Shown piece after piece: positions 48,783 to 60,191 of a stretch of 64,000 bases of DNA (position 1 is the first letter of the stretch; every line of letters starts with the position of its first letter). The notes beneath the pieces were generated by a model. It was not told where the DNA came from. It saw only the letters and a program-made list of their open reading frames with translations, and made no database searches. Both the position numbers and the translations under genes were made by a program. Origin of the DNA: Daphnia pulex (Eukaryota; Arthropoda; Branchiopoda; Diplostraca; Daphniidae); the NCBI RefSeq assembly GCF_021134715.1, contig NC_060028.1, positions 9,709,482 to 9,773,481 of the forward strand. Direction: 5' to 3'.

Positions 48783-51700
48783 ATGCCGCGTTCTAGGTAT
48801 TGCAAATCCAGGTCTAGAAGCAGATCCAGATCACCAAGATCCAGGTCACGATCATGGGATAGAGGGAGAGACCGTGACAGGAAAGATAGACAGGAGAGGA
48901 GCCAAAGGAGAAAGAGCTCATACAGGTATGTCAAATTGTTATGTCTTCTTTAATCCAGGCAATGTTGATTCTATTGAGAGCAGAATACTGCCCAGATGGT
49001 TTCTTTTCAACTTTTGAGGTAGTAGACACTGACTGCGCTTCATAGAACTGTATCTAAACACATATTTAAGATAACCGTACATAGCTTTTTAACTGCCAAT
49101 GCTTTGGCTTGTTTTTGCAAAGTACTTTATTCATCCTTCCGACAAACTGTGGGAGCCATTTCAATCTCTTGGAGCTCTCTTGGAGCTCACTGAAGAAATA
49201 CAGTAGCAACCAAGCTCACGAGGATCAATCCAAGTGTTTTCTTTTCTTTAAGTAATAACATTTGTTTTTTTTACACCATCAGGCTTCACTTATTCAAGAA
49301 ATGCTTCAATATTGTCAATCTTCTAATTTGACTCTCAGTTTGTTAAACCTTTTACTTGCTCGCCAAGAAAAGACGCAAATCAATTGATTTTGGAGAGAAT
49401 TGTCGTTTTCTATTCTTTTCTTTACTTTTTTTTAGTACGATGTCGATTATATTGTCTTTAAAACTTTTTCGGTTATGGTATTCGTGAGCAGCAGATGGCG
49501 TTGCGTGTCGTGAATCGGGATTCATCGTGTTATCCGCATGAAATGTTGGTTTTTAGCCAAGCCACGAAATGGCCATTGATTTTTTACTGTCTTGTTACAG
49601 CATTTGCAATCCCATATTTTTCATTGATTCTCATTACTGGCGTCCTTGAGAACACTAACAGGAGGGACAAGATGCGAATCGATAAGTAAACAGCAATAAC
49701 AACGAAAAAACGCGCCATTTCAAAAATAGCCATTTCCTCCTTGTGCCAGTTTCATTGAAAACGGGGTGGGAGTCCGTTTCGTGAAAAAGAAAACAAAACT
49801 TCTCATGCCTTTTTCGTTATTCCGCATGATTTCAAGGTAGCCCTCCTCCTTCTGGTTCGTTTGGTCATGAAAAAAGCCAAGAGAAACTATGGACAACACG
49901 TAGCGTGAGAGAAAGTCAAACAGGGGGGTGGGTTCGCATCCGTGAAACGTGAGAGATGGTGTACAGTCATAATGCGCCAGCGACTGGCATTGACCCACTT
50001 GGGTAAAAGACGTAAGAGACCGAGCTGCTCACTAGCCAGCAAGTGAACGAAAGGTGTAAGTGCACCGACGGGCACAACGTGTTGACCATGATTAATTGCT
50101 GTAGATAACTGAAAAAGGGCGTCATCACAGGTAAACTCCAAAAAGCCAAACTTAGGGAGGGCTCGAGCGGCAAGGGGGAATTTCGTCACAGAGGACACCT
50201 CACGGATCCGACCAACATTTTGCATCTTATCTGCTGACCCCGTTGACACCTCGCGTCGTTTCTTTTGGGGGTCCAGCGAGCGTTCGATTTTCTTTCGCCG
50301 TACTTGACCCGCTTCATCGATGACATCGCGTCACCTTTTACAGAGTTTCTTTTCTCATTTTTACATATTGTTTTGCAAAGCATCATTTTTTTCCTCTCTT
50401 TTTAATTTCGCTTCGTCGTTTCAAATAAACCGACTGCTTTGTTGTGTTTGTGTCGTCTAGGACGACTTGATGCGACTTTATGAAAGATTCACTTGAGCGT
50501 AGGTGCCCTTGGATGTGTCGTCTTTGTCCTCTGGGACGATTTCTATAAATACGAAATGAAGTCGCGGTCGCATCAATAATAATGGTGAATCGCTGCAGCT
50601 GCAGCAGCAGCCTCTTCTGCGTGTCCCGCAGGATACCGCAGGTCGCGCATAAATTGAAGCGATGCACGTCTTAGTTACGGTGTTTTTTGCGGGTCCATGT
50701 AATAGTTTCCCTAGCTGCCTTAGTAGCGTCGATTGCCTCCAATCGCCGGTCTTGTTGTTGTGATATATTTCCCGTTCCGAGTTTACTGGAGCTAGACAAC
50801 GGGTATGCAGGTCGACACGCAACAAACCCACCACTACCGCCTCTTCTCTTATCATGTAGTAGTAGTAGCTCACAGGTATACTCACATATCTCACCTACTT
50901 TTCTGTCTTCACGTTTGTCTTGAGCTATTCCCTTTTTGAGGCCGCTCGTGTAATTCTTCTGAGCTGGTGAACCACATCACCGTAACATGCACCGTATCGT
51001 TTCTTTTGTTGCGTCCATCAACACAAGAAAAATCCCGTGAGTTTTATTTCTGTTTTGGAAGAAAATAACTCCCCCCACGAAAAAATAGTCGAAGCGTTTT
51101 CCTTTCCGTCCAAGTCCTTCCACAAGTCGAAGAGGCCAAGGGCGGAATTAGAAATAGGGATGTGTCATAATGATGCCTTGCCCGAGTATCCATCAACATC
51201 CATCAAGACACTGTTGCAGGTTGAGCGAGTAGGTCTAGTTAGCCAGTCAGCGTCTCGCAGGCAAGGACCATCATTGGTCCAACAATTACCAACAGATTGT
51301 AATAATTGCGAAGAAAAAAGGGTGTTGTCTTCACGTGCTTGTGTGTGTGCCTATGTCTATCTTGAATGCATGGTCAACTCTATGTATGATCGATTCGTCA
51401 CGAGCCAAAGTGGCTATAGTAGCATCACGAATGAGGAAGCTAGCTAGCTCGCCTGGCAATGGATGTTATGCCGGTATATCCTTGAGACAGAGGCAGTACC
51501 GCGTTTTGGAACTAGTAGCTCGGGCATAGCAGCAAGCGGCCATTTGGCACATTTCCCGTTCGCTTTATGGTCTTATGTGTGTTCACGTGATAGGCGGGGG
51601 GTCTCAATTATAAATAAAAGAGACGGTGTTTGTGAGTCATTTTCTGCCAGAATCTCGAAATGTGGCGGATGAATAATCCGCCGTTTAACCCTGACCGTTT

Positions 51701-54700
51701 TTCTTCGATTTTGTTTCCATATTTTTTCCTGGCCGTTGTCTTCAGTCACGCCTTCGCATCCAATCCTTCCGGTGTTTCGTTTATGTCAGCCGATTGATTG
51801 TTGTTGCGCGGCCCTTGAGCACGGGTGAGAAGACCCGACAAAGCCATAAAAAAGCCATCAATTGTCAGATGCTGATAATCCTTGCCCCTCTCGTTTAATT
51901 TATTCGCCACCATCAAGCAATTCTATGTTGTCGATATTTACAACATTCGCTGCGCTACACGATAACCCAAACTCGCAATCTTATCTGCTTACAGATTCTA
52001 TTTTACTGACAAGACACGGACAACTCTTGACGGTTTCGATGTTTATACCTCTGGTTATAGAAAAAGGGAAATTCTTTTTCTTCTTCTTCTTCTTCTTTTA
52101 GTTAAATTTAAATAGGAGGCTCCACCCCCCTAGACTAAGACCAAACAAGGTGATAGGAAGGAGAAGAAGAAGAAAAAAAATGGAAAAACTCTTTGCGGGA
52201 GATGTGCATCCTCCACGGATTTCATGATTTACCCTTGAGGCTAGACTTGAGTAAAGAATGTCGTACTGGCAAATGCTCGTAGATGATTCTGTTGTCAGAA
52301 ATATTCGGTTACTTGTTTAGATGATTGTCAAGTTCAAGGAGGTACAACTGCAAACAAAATCGAAGAATCTGATCCTGGAATCTCTTCTTGAGTTGTGCTT
52401 GGGAGAAAAACAAAACTGTTTTGGGATGTAGAAACAGCTCGCCGACATTTATTTCACTGTCATTCCTTTTGTTTTTGATCGTCGCTAATGCAAATGGGAA
52501 CCCCCCCAACTTTCAAGACCACCTCCTTCTCCTAGATAAGTATCTCTGCGACTTGAACTTGCCCATCTGAAAGAAACATTGACGAGCACTTTCACTCCCG
52601 TAAAGACACACACGCATGCTGCTGCTGTTGCCCAGGTGTTGTCGAGTCCCGCCTACTGGTAACATTGGAAGACCAATAGCCGTTGCCCAAGAAGGAGAGT
52701 CGGGGCCGCGCCAGGTGCCTTTGGGGTAGACGGCGTGTTCTAGTGATAGCCGAGTCGCTTGGTCGATATCGTTGCATTCGGACGTGTAGTCTCCCGAATG
52801 AAGACAGACCCCGACTCGTGTCATTTTCGTCCATGTTGACGGACAAAGTCCCGCACTGTTGGACTCGCCAAATATCCGTCGGAACAAGTGAATCTCGACC
52901 ATTGCGATAGAGCCCGTTATAATCTTATCCCAGTGAACCTACTACATTTCCTGCGTGAACTAAATCCAACACACACACACACACTAAAATGGTGACTTCA
53001 TCGCTGACTGTACTCACCGTAGCCATGGGAGTGCTTAACATGTGAGTCTCTCTTCTTTTTCTTTCACTTTAGCCCCACTAGTCAGGTTCTTTTTCTTTCA
53101 CTTTAGCCCCACTAAACCTATTACGAAATGCTATCTCTTGAATTTTTTCGTTTTGTTTTGTTTTAACCAAAAAATTCTGGCGGGTATTTCGAAATATCTT
53201 TTTTTTTCCATTTTTTTTCCCTTCCACTGGGCTCCTGGGTTTTTCTACGAAAGAGAATTCGGGTTTGTACCGCCTGTTTCGATATCCATCCGATGTTTGG
53301 GATGTTGAGGTTTCCTGGGCGGTAGATATCAGAAATCCATTTTTTTTTTCTGGGACGCGCATTCGGCAGTTTTTTCTAGAGAAATGCGATGAATGTTAAT
53401 TTAGTGTGGATCCCGATTTTGAATGGGAATCACATTGTATAATTGTCCGCTTAGTAGTTTGGATTGCATGGGATCATGTTTATCGGTCAGCCGGGTCCAG
53501 TACCGCCCGCGGACTCAACTCCCCGACACCAACGGTCGCTACTTAATCAGGTGACAACTAATAAAAATAGAACCACACCACTACAACAACAAGAGCAACC
53601 GTCACTTTGACTACGGTGGCGCCAGCCATAGCTGCAATTCTGAAAAATCGACAAAAAAAAAAGACTGGATCGATTGATGGATTACAATGCTTTAGATTTT
53701 TAATTCTTGAAGGCCATCCGCTGTGTGTGTGCGTGTGTTAAAAGGGTTTCTTTTTTCTTTTGTTTTCATCTCCTTTTTGTGTTTTGTCAAGCTCGTTGTT
53801 TGTTGTTGGGTGTTGCCCTTTTAAAAAACTGGATGCTGTATAGCGATGGTGTGTGTGTCTCTCCCCTTTAGACTCGAATGATTTATTTTGAAGAAAAGAC
53901 ACCCAAAATGTATTTTCGTTACTTAGACGTTTTGGCTGTCGAATATTATTTCGATCCGTTTGTAATGGCTCGAAGGTCGGGGTTGGAGGGGGGAATTGCA
54001 GCTAGACTTGTTATATCGTGCCTTTTTGATTACGATGACGATTGAGAGAGAGAGAGACCATCCAAGGGCGCTATCGAGCCTCGTAAAGTGTTTCATCTGA
54101 TTTCAATGGAAAAAGAAAATTTTTTCGTCTAAGATTCATTCGTTTTCCACACAGAAAGAGAAATGTAATGGAAAAATGAGACAAGCGGGTTTTCACAGCT
54201 TTCATTCTCTCCCAGTCACCTTGAATTCGGAATTAGATTCAGAAAAAACGGCGAGCACACACAAGTCTCTCTCTCTCTTTAAGCAGAGACACAGGGAGAG
54301 ATACTGGAGACTGGTTTCTCGTCGTCTTTCACTCACTCTTGAGTGGCTCCTAATCTTTCTTCTTTTTTTTATAGGCAAAGGAATCTTTTTATTTTTTTCC
54401 TTCTCTCAATTCAGGGAGTAATTGCGTGAAAAAGGACTGCGACGCAATGTCACTTTTGCTGCTCTCACTTTTTTCCTAAAGGGCAGAATTGTTTCTTTGA
54501 ATGGATTTTTAAAGACCGTGACACGTCAGAAATGTTGAATTTGTGAACATTGGGAGCAGAAAAATTGACCGAATTTCACTTCTGCTGTCAGTTGAATTTG
54601 TCCCAAGAAATTGTTGATGTAAACAAGGTTGTTCTTGTTTTCTAATCGGGCAATAGTGGCATGGTCAAAAGATGTTGGATTACTCTTTTCTATCTCACTA

Positions 54701-57700
54701 ATATTCCCGGTTATTAAAAAAGAAAAAGAAAAAAGAGAAACGATTTTTTCTTGTCGTTTTACCAGCCAGCTCCGCAAGTTCTTTTTCTCTTTTTCTTCCA
54801 AGGCATAGGGTTATCAGTGTTATCACTCCTTCTACCCCGAGGCCAGAACTCACGATCTACGGTTTTCTTGTGTGTCTAGGGTGTGTAGAGAAAAGTCAGT
54901 AGAGAAACCCCTTGGTCATTTCGGATTGCCTTATTTAGAGAGAATGAAAGAGAGAGAGAGACGATCGGTCGTAAAAAGACTAGCTTCAACGTTGTTTGGT
55001 ATGTAGGGAGCATAAGAGAGTGTGTGGATGGTAGGCGAAGAAGATGAAGGAAGGAAGGAAAGTAAACAATAAAAATATTTGGACGATGTAATACGCTAGA
55101 AACTAACTAACCAGCAACAAAAGGGACGTCCAGTTTGGTCCGGTTGGGCTACCCCCACACGCGCCAATGATGAAAAAAAAGGCAACAAATCCTTTTTGAC
55201 GATAAAGAAAAGAAGGAAAAATAGGTTCATTGATTTCGACTAAGGAACCGCCATCTCGGCGAATGCAACTTGGCCGTCATTAAGCAGATAGTGAAACGAC
55301 TGGCGGCGGGCACTTATACAGAATACCTCTTTTGGATTGGGAGATTTTGAGTGTTTGTTCGGTGTCGAAAAAGGCTTGTAAAGTACAAGTCAAAAGAATC
55401 GGATAGCAGCTGATGGAAATGGAGAGCAAAATTCATAAATATTAATTAGCTCAGTGATCAAAGTTATATCCATTCCCAAGGAAAAGAAAAAAAAAAGTGG
55501 GGATTTGGAAACTGAACTGGTTCTCATAGTTTGTGCGATTTAATTTGTGGTTGGGGCCCCGTTGCTATTGTTAACAGTTTGGGTTTTTTCTTTATTATGA
55601 TCAAATCGGTGCCTGCGGTGGTTGGACGAGTTCGTCAAAAAATTTGGACATGAATAAAAATCCGGCGACAGAGTTCTTTCTATTCTTCAATATCAGAATA
55701 ATCTTGTGGGCACGTCTGTCTCCATATTGAAAAATCAGCCACCCAGCTGAAAATCCCTTTATGTAGAAAGTCAACCTGTGATATCATCCCATGAAATATG
55801 ACCAAGGCCAATTCTAAATCGGATAACAACACAGAAAAAAAGAGGGAACGACACAATCCATGTTTGTTGGCCCCGCCAGGTTTTTACAGAGAATATTCTT
55901 GCAAGAGTATTCCATTTCCAAAAGGGATGATGGATCGACCTCATCGGGTTGAACGAAACTTGTGAACAATAGAGAAAAAGAAACTGATTTGTGTTGTTAT
56001 TGTGTGTGTCCTTTGTGCAGTGGTAGTCGACATCAAAGACGTCACGACAACCGAGACAGCAGTTTGGGCAGCTCGTTTCGTCGAAAGCATTCGACTAGGT
56101 CGCCATCGACGGGCGAAGCCGGCGGGACCGGAGCGTCCGGTTCGGAAAGAAGACGGGAGCGGAGACAGAGGAGAGAGAGGAAACCGCTGGAACAACAGTC
56201 GACGACCACGACGACAGCCGTCCATCGCCGTTCCCCTCATCACGTCTCACCCATCCAGGTGGGTTTCCCTTTTTTGTTTCACTTTCTTGTTGTTTTTGTT
56301 TTTTTTACTTCTATTTATCATTGGTTTATTCATTAGTTAATTGCATTAAGTTAAGTTTGTTTCACTCTCAATCTCCATTTGAAATCATCCGCCCATTTTC
56401 ATCCAAACGTCAAACTGATCGGAAAAAAAACTCCAAGGATCAATTGTGACTCGCCTTTATCGAATTACCGCCATAATTGAATCGCAACTTTGTGTGAAAT
56501 TAAATGCAAAAAATTTCATTTCGTCACGCCCATCGTCTTGTAAGACACGAGGCATTCAGGATGTAATCTGTTAAGTCGTGCATCAAGGATTTCTTCTTTT
56601 TTTTGCCGTGTGTTTTATTTTTATTTTGCAAAAAGAAATATTGTTGTCTACTAGTGAGACATGGATACGTTTCCAATTGTGAGGCCATGGGAGGGGTTTC
56701 CATCTTGTCGGGTCTGGTTTCCTTCTATGGTATCTTATGTCATTTGAGACTAGGCTATCTAATCTTCGCTCAATCTGGGGTATTATACGGGGGATACAAG
56801 TTCAGTATTATACCAAATAAATGACCAAAAGGGGATTTTTAGATTGGGCGGATAAATTCCATCGGATTTAGGAATCGAAAGCTATCGTACCATATTGATC
56901 GATGCACGTTGATTGAGTTTTACGTAAACGTTTGAAACGGATTTGGATGAATTTGGGTAGTTTGATCAAGGGTAAGTTATCTTAAAACCATTAACCCAAC
57001 GCCGCATTGGCGTGAAACACAAAGGTGGCTCCTTTTGGTTCGAGAACGAGAAACTCGCATCGATTACGACGAAATAAAGACGGTACAAATTAAAAGAAAA
57101 AATGCAGCCGTTCTCGAACCAATTACACCTAGTGTATTAGCTACTTGCGTGCTTGTGTAAATGACGTTTTTCTACTTTTATTTTTAATCTCGATTATTTT
57201 TTTTTCTTGTTCTTATATAATTGTTACGTCACAACTTTTGTTTTTAGTCGGTATTGAAATTTATTGCATGATCGCTATATAAACTACTTCGTTTAGTCTC
57301 AATAAATATAGATTAAGAATAAGAGATCCAAAATATTCCTGTAAAGGAAACAAAATATCAAAAATATCGAGGACGAGATCGCCATTGTCTTTGGTCTCTT
57401 TCTCCTTCCTCTATGGGTTCTTTCGTTGCTCGCGTCCGTCCATCCGCCCCCGATCCATTGAACACACGGCCACTGCGCGCGATTCCATTTGGGTCTTTTC
57501 GCCTCCGCCGTCGCTCCTGCCGCGCGCCCGTTCGTTCAACCACCACCACCACGATGATGATGATGAATTGTTTGCTGGTGCCTTTGGTTTGGGTGTTTCC
57601 ATTCGACTTTGATGACGACTGCCGTCCCTGTGTGCCGTGCCCAATCAACCAACCAACTGGGCGAATAGAGTTCCCGTGCCCCATCGGTGGAGGACGACGA

Positions 57701-60191
57701 AGACGGACATCTTCTTTACCGAAATGGCGACATTCTCCAGAATCGATGTTCGTTTGCCATTGCTACACACAAAAACAAAACCATATTAACACTACCACAC
57801 AGACAGAAATTTTTTTTTTTTTTTTTAAATTCTTTATCTTTTTATTTATCAATTTCAATGTAGAAAAAGTCTCGTAACAACCAATTATCAAACCTACGAG
57901 AGAGTGGGGGTGGGGGCATTCATTTCTAGGAAACAATTTTTATTCAATTGCTTCAATTATTTTGTTCTTTTTTTTAAAAATTTGATTGGTTGCTTATTCC
58001 TGTTTTGATTTCAAAAAGATAATTGATTGCTGGGTTTCCCTATAATTTCATTTAAAAAAAGATAAATCGATAGACAACTAGAATTGGCATTTGAAATCAA
58101 GTGCTCAAAACTGATTGCCGTTTGTTTGATCGAAATCGAAAAGATTTGAAAGTGGAATCGTAAAAGTTTAAGTGGATTTTTTCCGTCATTATCTTGACGT
58201 TCTTTTTGTCGTTTTGTCACAATTTCAGATCGAGTGCAGGCCACCCTGGGTGAGGGCACCTTTGGTAAAGTGGTCAAAGTCAAAGACGTGACCAAATCCA
58301 GGTATGCGCTCCTCTTCTTTTATTTCAAAGTTATTTGCGTCATTCTTGGTTGCGTCTCTCGCATTTTGATGCATTTCGTCTAAAATTACAAGCAGTTTCG
58401 CTCTTTTTTTTGTACAGCTGCAGCAGACGTGTTATTATATAGTTTACCATAATACTTAACGACCTTTTGTTGTTGGTCTTTTTTTAAAATAAAAACTTTT
58501 GTTGATGTTGCTTTTAAAATGATGCACAAAAAATTTAACAGGGACGAGAGTTTCGCCTTAAAGATTATCAAGAATGTCGAGAAATATCGTGAGGCGGCCA
58601 AACTGGAGATCAACGTGCTGGAAAAGTTGGATCGCAAAGATCCCGAAGGCAAATTGTAAGTGGTTGGGTGTTTGAAGTTATTAAGATGTCTGGGCCGTGG
58701 AAGATTCTGCTGTTCATCTGTTATTGTAGTTTAAAAAAAAATGTTTTTCTGGTTTCTCTTTCCTTTTGTAGCCTCTGCGTCAAGATGTTGGACTGGTTCG
58801 ATTATCACGGCCACATGTGCATCGCCTTTGAAATGCTGGGCCTTTCCGTCTTTGATTTCCTGGTCAGTTTTCGCAATATTTTTAATTGTATTTTGGCTTT
58901 CCAATTTTTCCAACTTTCTAATCGAATTGGATCGAATTTGATTACAGAAGGACAACAACTACCAGCCGTACTCGTTGGATCAGGTGCGTCACATCGGCTA
59001 CCAGTTGTCGTACGCCGTTCGATTCCTGCACGACAACAAGTTGACCCACACGGACTTGAAGCCCGAAAACATTCTTTTTGTCGACTCGGACTTTGACATT
59101 TCCTACAACCCCAAAAAGGTGAACCGTGCGAACATCTCTAATTTCTCGGTCAAACAATTGACGACCGTTTGGGCGAGTGACGGATTGCACATTTCTAATC
59201 GAAAGAGATGGGAATCTCCTTTTATTGTGCAAAAACAAATCCCTCGGTGCTGTGCTATAAGGCGTCGTGACGGCGACGGCCCTGATTCTCCAATCTTTTT
59301 TTGGCTCCCGTCCCGGCGACGCCATTCACCTTCACTTTTTTATTTCATTGGGTCGTTTCGTTGTTTTCTATCGGGCCACTCGGCGACTCTTTATTTTCAC
59401 TTGGGTTAATATTACGACGTTTTATGCAATTTCTTTCTTTTTTTCTTTGTGTGTTTTACCTTGGCTGGAAAACAGAAAAGGGATTACAGGCGAGTGAAAA
59501 GGACGGACGTGCGGCTGATTGATTTCGGCAGCGCCACTTTCGACCACGAACATCACAGCACCATCGTCTCGACCCGCCACTACCGCGCACCCGAAGTCAT
59601 TCTCGGTAAGACACAATGATGTCGTGTGCCACAATCAAAAGTTCAAATAATTAACTATTGCCATTGGTTGCTGCCGGACGTGTAGAATTGGGCTGGGCGC
59701 AGCCGTGCGATGTCTGGTCGGTTGGCTGCATCCTCTTTGAACTTTACTTGGGCGTGACCCTCTTTCAGACCCACGATAATCGGGAACATTTGGCCATGAT
59801 GGAGCGAATTCTCGGCCCCATCCCCTACAGGTATGATCCAGCTGATGCTTGACACTTTGCTTGATTTAATTCCGTTATCGTTTGATGCAGAATGGGAAGG
59901 AAGACCAAGACCAAGTATTTCTACCACGGCCGGTTGGACTGGGACGAAAAGAGTTCGGCCGGTCGTTACGTCCGGGAAAACTGCAAGCCGTTGAAACGCT
60001 ATCAAGTGTCGGATGAAGAGGATCACGTCCTCCTCTTTGACTTGATCCAGCGGATGCTCGAGTACGAGCCGTCGCAGCGGATCGCCTTGACGGAAGCTCT
60101 CAAACATCCGTTCTTCGACAAGATCGCGCCTCACCTTCGCCTAGGAGCCGACCGAGTGGACCGTGAACGCAGTCATTCGCTCTCCAGATGA
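48783..60191 (+). CDS. CLK2: CLK/Doa LAMMER dual-specificity kinase
   Basis: Ten coding exons (48783-48925, 56021-56258, 57669-57747, 58229-58301, 58542-58655, 58772-58862, 58948-59118, 59476-59605, 59686-59830, 59891-60191) join in frame to 494 aa (human CLK2 has 499). CLK kinases phosphorylate SR splicing factors in the nucleus. The first exon ([15 protein letters not shown]...) and the second give the RS/RH-rich N-terminus of the family. [20 protein letters not shown] leads into the kinase domain. Landmarks are the glycine loop GEGTFGKV, the ATP lysine in [19 protein letters not shown], and the catalytic loop [10 protein letters not shown]. Next come [20 protein letters not shown] and the LAMMER signature [11 protein letters not shown]. 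The C-terminus is [14 protein letters not shown] plus a short RS tail. The 7.1 kb intron after the first exon is unusual for this window. The start codon lies exactly at the acceptor of a 5' leader intron. The 57669 acceptor has a poor pyrimidine tract but is forced by an in-frame stop upstream. Confidence 0.94.
49495..49689 (+). CDS. Small single-pass membrane ORF inside the CLK intron
   Basis: A 64-codon frame within the large CLK intron, same strand, has one hydrophobic segment (about residues 30-50, [20 protein letters not shown]) and a charged C-terminus (RRDKMRIDK). The stretch FSQATKW...AFAIPY has the same order of residues as FSVENKW...AFATPF of cytochrome c oxidase subunit 7C, but with three residues missing between the blocks. 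The likeness may therefore be chance or mark a decayed copy. No promoter or splice evidence was seen. Confidence 0.25.
   Translation: MALRVVNRDSSCYPHEMLVFSQATKWPLIFYCLVTAFAIPYFSLILITGVLENTNRRDKMRIDK
49960..50390 (-). pseudogene. Decayed importin-alpha-like fragment in the CLK intron
   Basis: On the minus strand two overlapping frames together look like the start of a karyopherin-alpha protein. The upstream frame (from about 50327) gives a basic stretch beginning [13 protein letters not shown], like an importin-beta-binding domain. The downstream frame (50249-49960) gives [10 protein letters not shown], then [16 protein letters not shown] and [14 protein letters not shown]. This lines up with the first armadillo repeats (LIPKFVxFL, FEAAWALTNIASGTSEQTxxVV, AGAxPPFIxLLSS) at the conserved spacing but with many replaced residues. 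The two halves are in different frames, there are no introns and the likeness stops after about 90 residues. An old, possibly processed, broken copy is the simplest reading. Identity is by eye and moderate. Confidence 0.45.
50400..52988. other. Middle part of the large CLK intron
   Basis: No exon, repeat family or RNA gene was recognised. Several open frames of 60-130 codons occur on both strands, but they overlap one another and show no familiar composition or splice signals. Confidence 0.4.
52989..53041 (+). CDS. Possible alternative first coding exon of the CLK kinase
   Basis: ATG in a good context (aaaATGG) opens 17 codons ([17 protein letters not shown]) and ends at a perfect GTGAGT donor in phase 2, the phase needed by the 56021 acceptor. 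Drosophila Doa uses several promoters and N-termini, which makes a second start plausible. It would replace the RS-rich first exon. A phase match alone has a one-in-three chance. Confidence 0.3.
53053..53114 (+). repeat. Tandem duplication, 34-base period, of a pyrimidine tract plus AG
   Basis: A 28-base unit (pyrimidine-rich, then CACTTTAGCCCCACTA) occurs twice without mismatch at 53053-53080 and 53087-53114, just after the donor at 53042. Confidence 0.85.
53115..56020. other. Right part of the large CLK intron
   Basis: No coding exon was recognised. The stretch has short CT/GA microsatellites near 54040, 54270 and 54950 and A/T-rich tracts. Confidence 0.4.

Noticed and set aside
49015-49025. 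TGAGGTAGTAG, identical to the first 11 bases of the microRNA let-7
   Set aside because: The match ends after 11 bases and the flanking DNA does not fold back into a precursor hairpin.
50478-50894. 138-codon minus-strand frame in the CLK intron
   Set aside because: No familiar motif, odd Cys/Ser/Tyr runs, no splice or promoter context, and competing frames on the other strand.
52513-52902. 129-codon minus-strand frame in the CLK intron
   Set aside because: Both strands are open over this stretch. The peptide has no recognisable domain, so it cannot be told from chance.
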